Positions 62,271-64,000 of a stretch of DNA of 64,000 nt are shown here, piece after piece. The stretch is from contig JBDVXK010000025.1 in the NCBI GenBank assembly GCA_039964455.1, positions 1-64,000 on the forward strand, in the 5' to 3' direction. This stretch comes from CALJFL01 sp039964455 (GTDB lineage: Bacteria > Pseudomonadota > Gammaproteobacteria > Pseudomonadales > Halieaceae). The number at the start of each line of letters is the position of its first letter. Position 1 is the stretch's first letter. The position numbers and the translations under genes were made by a program. The notes beneath the pieces were generated by a model. It was not told the origin of the DNA, did no database searches, and worked only from the letters and a program-made list of their open reading frames with translations.

Positions 62271-62837
62271 ATGTTACGTTTAGTCAGCACGGTACTTTTT
62301 CTCATCCTCGCGACCAACGCACAGGCTGAAAGCCGCACAGCCACCTTTGCCGGAGGCTGCTTCTGGTGCATGGAGGCGGCTTATCAGGACCTTGATGGCG
62401 TGACTGATGTCGTTTCCGGTTTCACCGGCGGAACGCTGGAAAACCCAACGTATAAGGGCCGTCACGATGGCCACTATGAAGCAATTCAGGTCACTTACGA
62501 CTCGACCGTTATCGACTACCAACAACTCCTGGAAAAGTACTGGCTGAATGTCGACCCCTTCGACCCGCGTGGGCAATTTTGCGACAAGGGTGAAAGCTAC
62601 AAGGCAGCTGTTTTTGTCGACGATGAACAGCGCGCCGCAGCAGAGACTTCAAAAGCCGCCGTCGTCGCCCGTTTTCCCAATGAAACCGTCGTAACCGAAA
62701 TTCTACCCGCAGCCCGCTTCTGGCCGGTGGAGGAATATCATCAGGACTATTACCTGAAGAATCCGGTACGCTACAAATACTACAAGTGGAATTGCGGTCG
62801 TCAGCAGCGCCTGGCCGATATCTGGGGGGAGCAGTAG
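62271..62837 (+). CDS. msrA: Exported peptide-methionine (S)-S-oxide reductase MsrA
   Basis: A 188-residue repair enzyme reducing methionine S-sulfoxide in proteins. Catalytic Cys30 is in GGCFWCMEA and a recycling Cys lies near the end (KWNCGRQQ). The first 19 residues form a signal peptide (LFLILATNAQA), so it acts in the periplasm instead of the cytoplasm. It lies 64 bases after the nitronate monooxygenase on the same strand. Confidence 0.92.
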   Translation: MLRLVSTVLFLILATNAQAESRTATFAGGCFWCMEAAYQDLDGVTDVVSGFTGGTLENPTYKGRHDGHYEAIQVTYDSTVIDYQQLLEKYWLNVDPFDPRGQFCDKGESYKAAVFVDDEQRAAAETSKAAVVARFPNETVVTEILPAARFWPVEEYHQDYYLKNPVRYKYYKWNCGRQQRLADIWGEQ

Positions 62838-62925
62838 CCCCCTACCCTGACAGCAGGTAGCGGCGCAGACTACTAACGGCAACCCTCTGGCAAATTACTG
62901 TGCTTGAACAGATTCAGTAGTCGGC

Positions 62926-63996
62926 CTACAGATCAGCAAACTTCACCACCTTCGCATTGACCGGCGGATGATCCGTTGCACCTATCCAGCGCCAGCACAT
63001 GGTTCCGCGATTATGTCCGGCAGTCTCTACCCAATTTGCCTGCGGGGGCTTTTGATGGGAAACCACTATCCTGACACCGCCATCGGGCTCGTAATCCGCT
63101 GAATGCTTGTTGAAGTGAATTTTGTGGTAACGATAATCCAGCGACTCCATCCACCAGTTCTGCAGAACAAAGTTCCATGTCTGGCACTCCGGAATCGATG
63201 GCGCCTCAACCACCAACGCCTCGTCATCGGCGAGCTCCCAGGCGCTGTGGAAGTAGTAGATATTGGGATCTCCCCCTATGGCCTGGCAAAACGTCTGGTC
63301 GGCAGGCGCCACCTGGTTCATGGTCGGCAAGAATCCTTCTGCCCAGCCCTCGAACAGGCCGGTGGTATTTTTGAGAAACTGAATAGCACCCTGCAGCGCC
63401 TTGTCCAACTTCTCTGGTGACAGCGGGTCCGGACGCTCATGCTCGGCACCGATTCTTTCAATTCGTATGTCGGCTCTGGTTTCGTTTTGTCTGTCCTGAA
63501 AAGTCTGGCGCACATTGATTGCGTTGGTCTCAGGCCCCAGGCGCAGCCAGTTACCCGCCTGCTCTTTTTGACTAACTATGATTTCCAGGCTGCCATCGTC
63601 GGCAATATCCATATCCATCGAATCCAGAAACCCGTCGGTTTTCATGCCACCACCGCTGGAATAGCGATTGATAACAGTGCCGAAGCCTAGGTAGTCGACT
63701 GTGCCGCGGGTTCCGGTAATACGATAGTCATACTCGGGATTAATCGGCGCGCTCTGGTAATAGTTATCCGGGTTATCAGCACCCATCTTGATGGTCTCAT
63801 GCACCGGACAACGTAGTTCAGGAAACGCTGAGTCACCAGACTCGAGAAAACTCTCCAGACCCGCCCTCAGCATGCGTGCAAGATAGCGATAACCCTCTGC
63901 CCTATCGAATGCATTAGCGGGCGCTTTCTCGGCAAAAACCAGTTGCCCCGCCTCCTTGAGGCCGTCACAGAAATCGTCCCAACTGGCGCCACTCAT
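62926..63996 (-). CDS. DUF1214 domain protein, start near or beyond the window edge
   Basis: About 356 residues. The C-terminal third (from about 240) carries DUF1214 features: FHSAWELADDEALVVEAP, WNFVLQNWWMESLDYR and RIVVSHQKPP. The early AEGYRYLARMLRAGLE is shared with the DUF1254/DUF1214 group. The ATG at 63996 gives a plausible N-terminus, but the true start could lie past the edge. Function unknown. Confidence 0.82.
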   Translation of the reverse strand: MSGASWDDFCDGLKEAGQLVFAEKAPANAFDRAEGYRYLARMLRAGLESFLESGDSAFPELRCPVHETIKMGADNPDNYYQSAPINPEYDYRITGTRGTVDYLGFGTVINRYSSGGGMKTDGFLDSMDMDIADDGSLEIIVSQKEQAGNWLRLGPETNAINVRQTFQDRQNETRADIRIERIGAEHERPDPLSPEKLDKALQGAIQFLKNTTGLFEGWAEGFLPTMNQVAPADQTFCQAIGGDPNIYYFHSAWELADDEALVVEAPSIPECQTWNFVLQNWWMESLDYRYHKIHFNKHSADYEPDGGVRIVVSHQKPPQANWVETAGHNRGTMCWRWIGATDHPPVNAKVVKFADL

Positions 63997-64000
63997 CACT

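Overview
The window looks like a chromosomal segment of a marine, aerobic gammaproteobacterium. Gene content resembles the Halieaceae (OM60/NOR5) and related lineages. This rests on the mix of families only: many acyl-CoA, steroid and aromatic catabolism enzymes, a TonB receptor, DUF1302/DUF1329 envelope proteins, DUF3604 proteins, exported hydrolases and a type II secretion accessory pair. There is no rRNA, tRNA, insertion sequence, prophage or CRISPR array. Coding density is very high; no gap between genes reaches 300 bases, and many neighbours overlap or are convergent with a few bases between them.

Layout. 0-14.7 kb is carbon catabolism: a truncated succinate-semialdehyde dehydrogenase, a DUF805 protein, an aldehyde dehydrogenase/glycerol kinase/zinc-ribbon run with an AraC regulator, an acyl-CoA dehydrogenase followed by a threonine-synthase-like enzyme, a TonB receptor, a CaiB-type CoA transferase, and an omega-aminotransferase divergent from a LysR regulator. 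14.8-23.3 kb holds a phospholipase D family enzyme, a 3-ketosteroid dehydrogenase-like flavoprotein, a cytochrome c'/cytochrome b561 group, a Nudix hydrolase, a membrane protein and an exported M20 amidohydrolase. 23.3-29.9 kb is a four-gene envelope operon (YCF48 propeller, MMPL/RND transporter, DUF1302 barrel, DUF1329 protein).

29.9-37.5 kb is the most unusual part. Five predicted exported proteins sit together: two beta-lactamase-fold serine hydrolases, a phosphohistidine plus ATP-grasp dikinase-like protein whose domain order resembles glucan water dikinase, an atypical kinase-like protein with a GAVQP repeat, and a calcineurin-like phosphoesterase. Four of them form two translationally coupled pairs diverging from one 146-base gap. 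I infer a phosphotransfer and hydrolysis module acting outside the cytoplasm, which is puzzling because ATP is not normally available there.

37.5-47.4 kb has a DSP-like phosphatase, an enoyl-CoA hydratase, two DUF3604 paralogues flanking a DUF3313 lipoprotein, a small membrane protein with an HEWFH motif, an exopolyphosphatase and a three-FAS1-domain lipoprotein. 47.4-56.5 kb has an epoxide hydrolase, amtB-glnK, an SDR lacking its usual serine, the lower meta-cleavage trio (hydratase, acetaldehyde dehydrogenase, aldolase), an alkaline phosphatase and an extended SDR. 56.5-64 kb has a lipoprotein made of 13-residue repeats, the gspA-gspB pair, an AsmA-like protein, a PadR regulator divergent from a nitronate monooxygenase over two palindromes, an exported MsrA and a DUF1214 protein cut near the window edge. 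Assignments come from reading motifs by eye; no database search was run.
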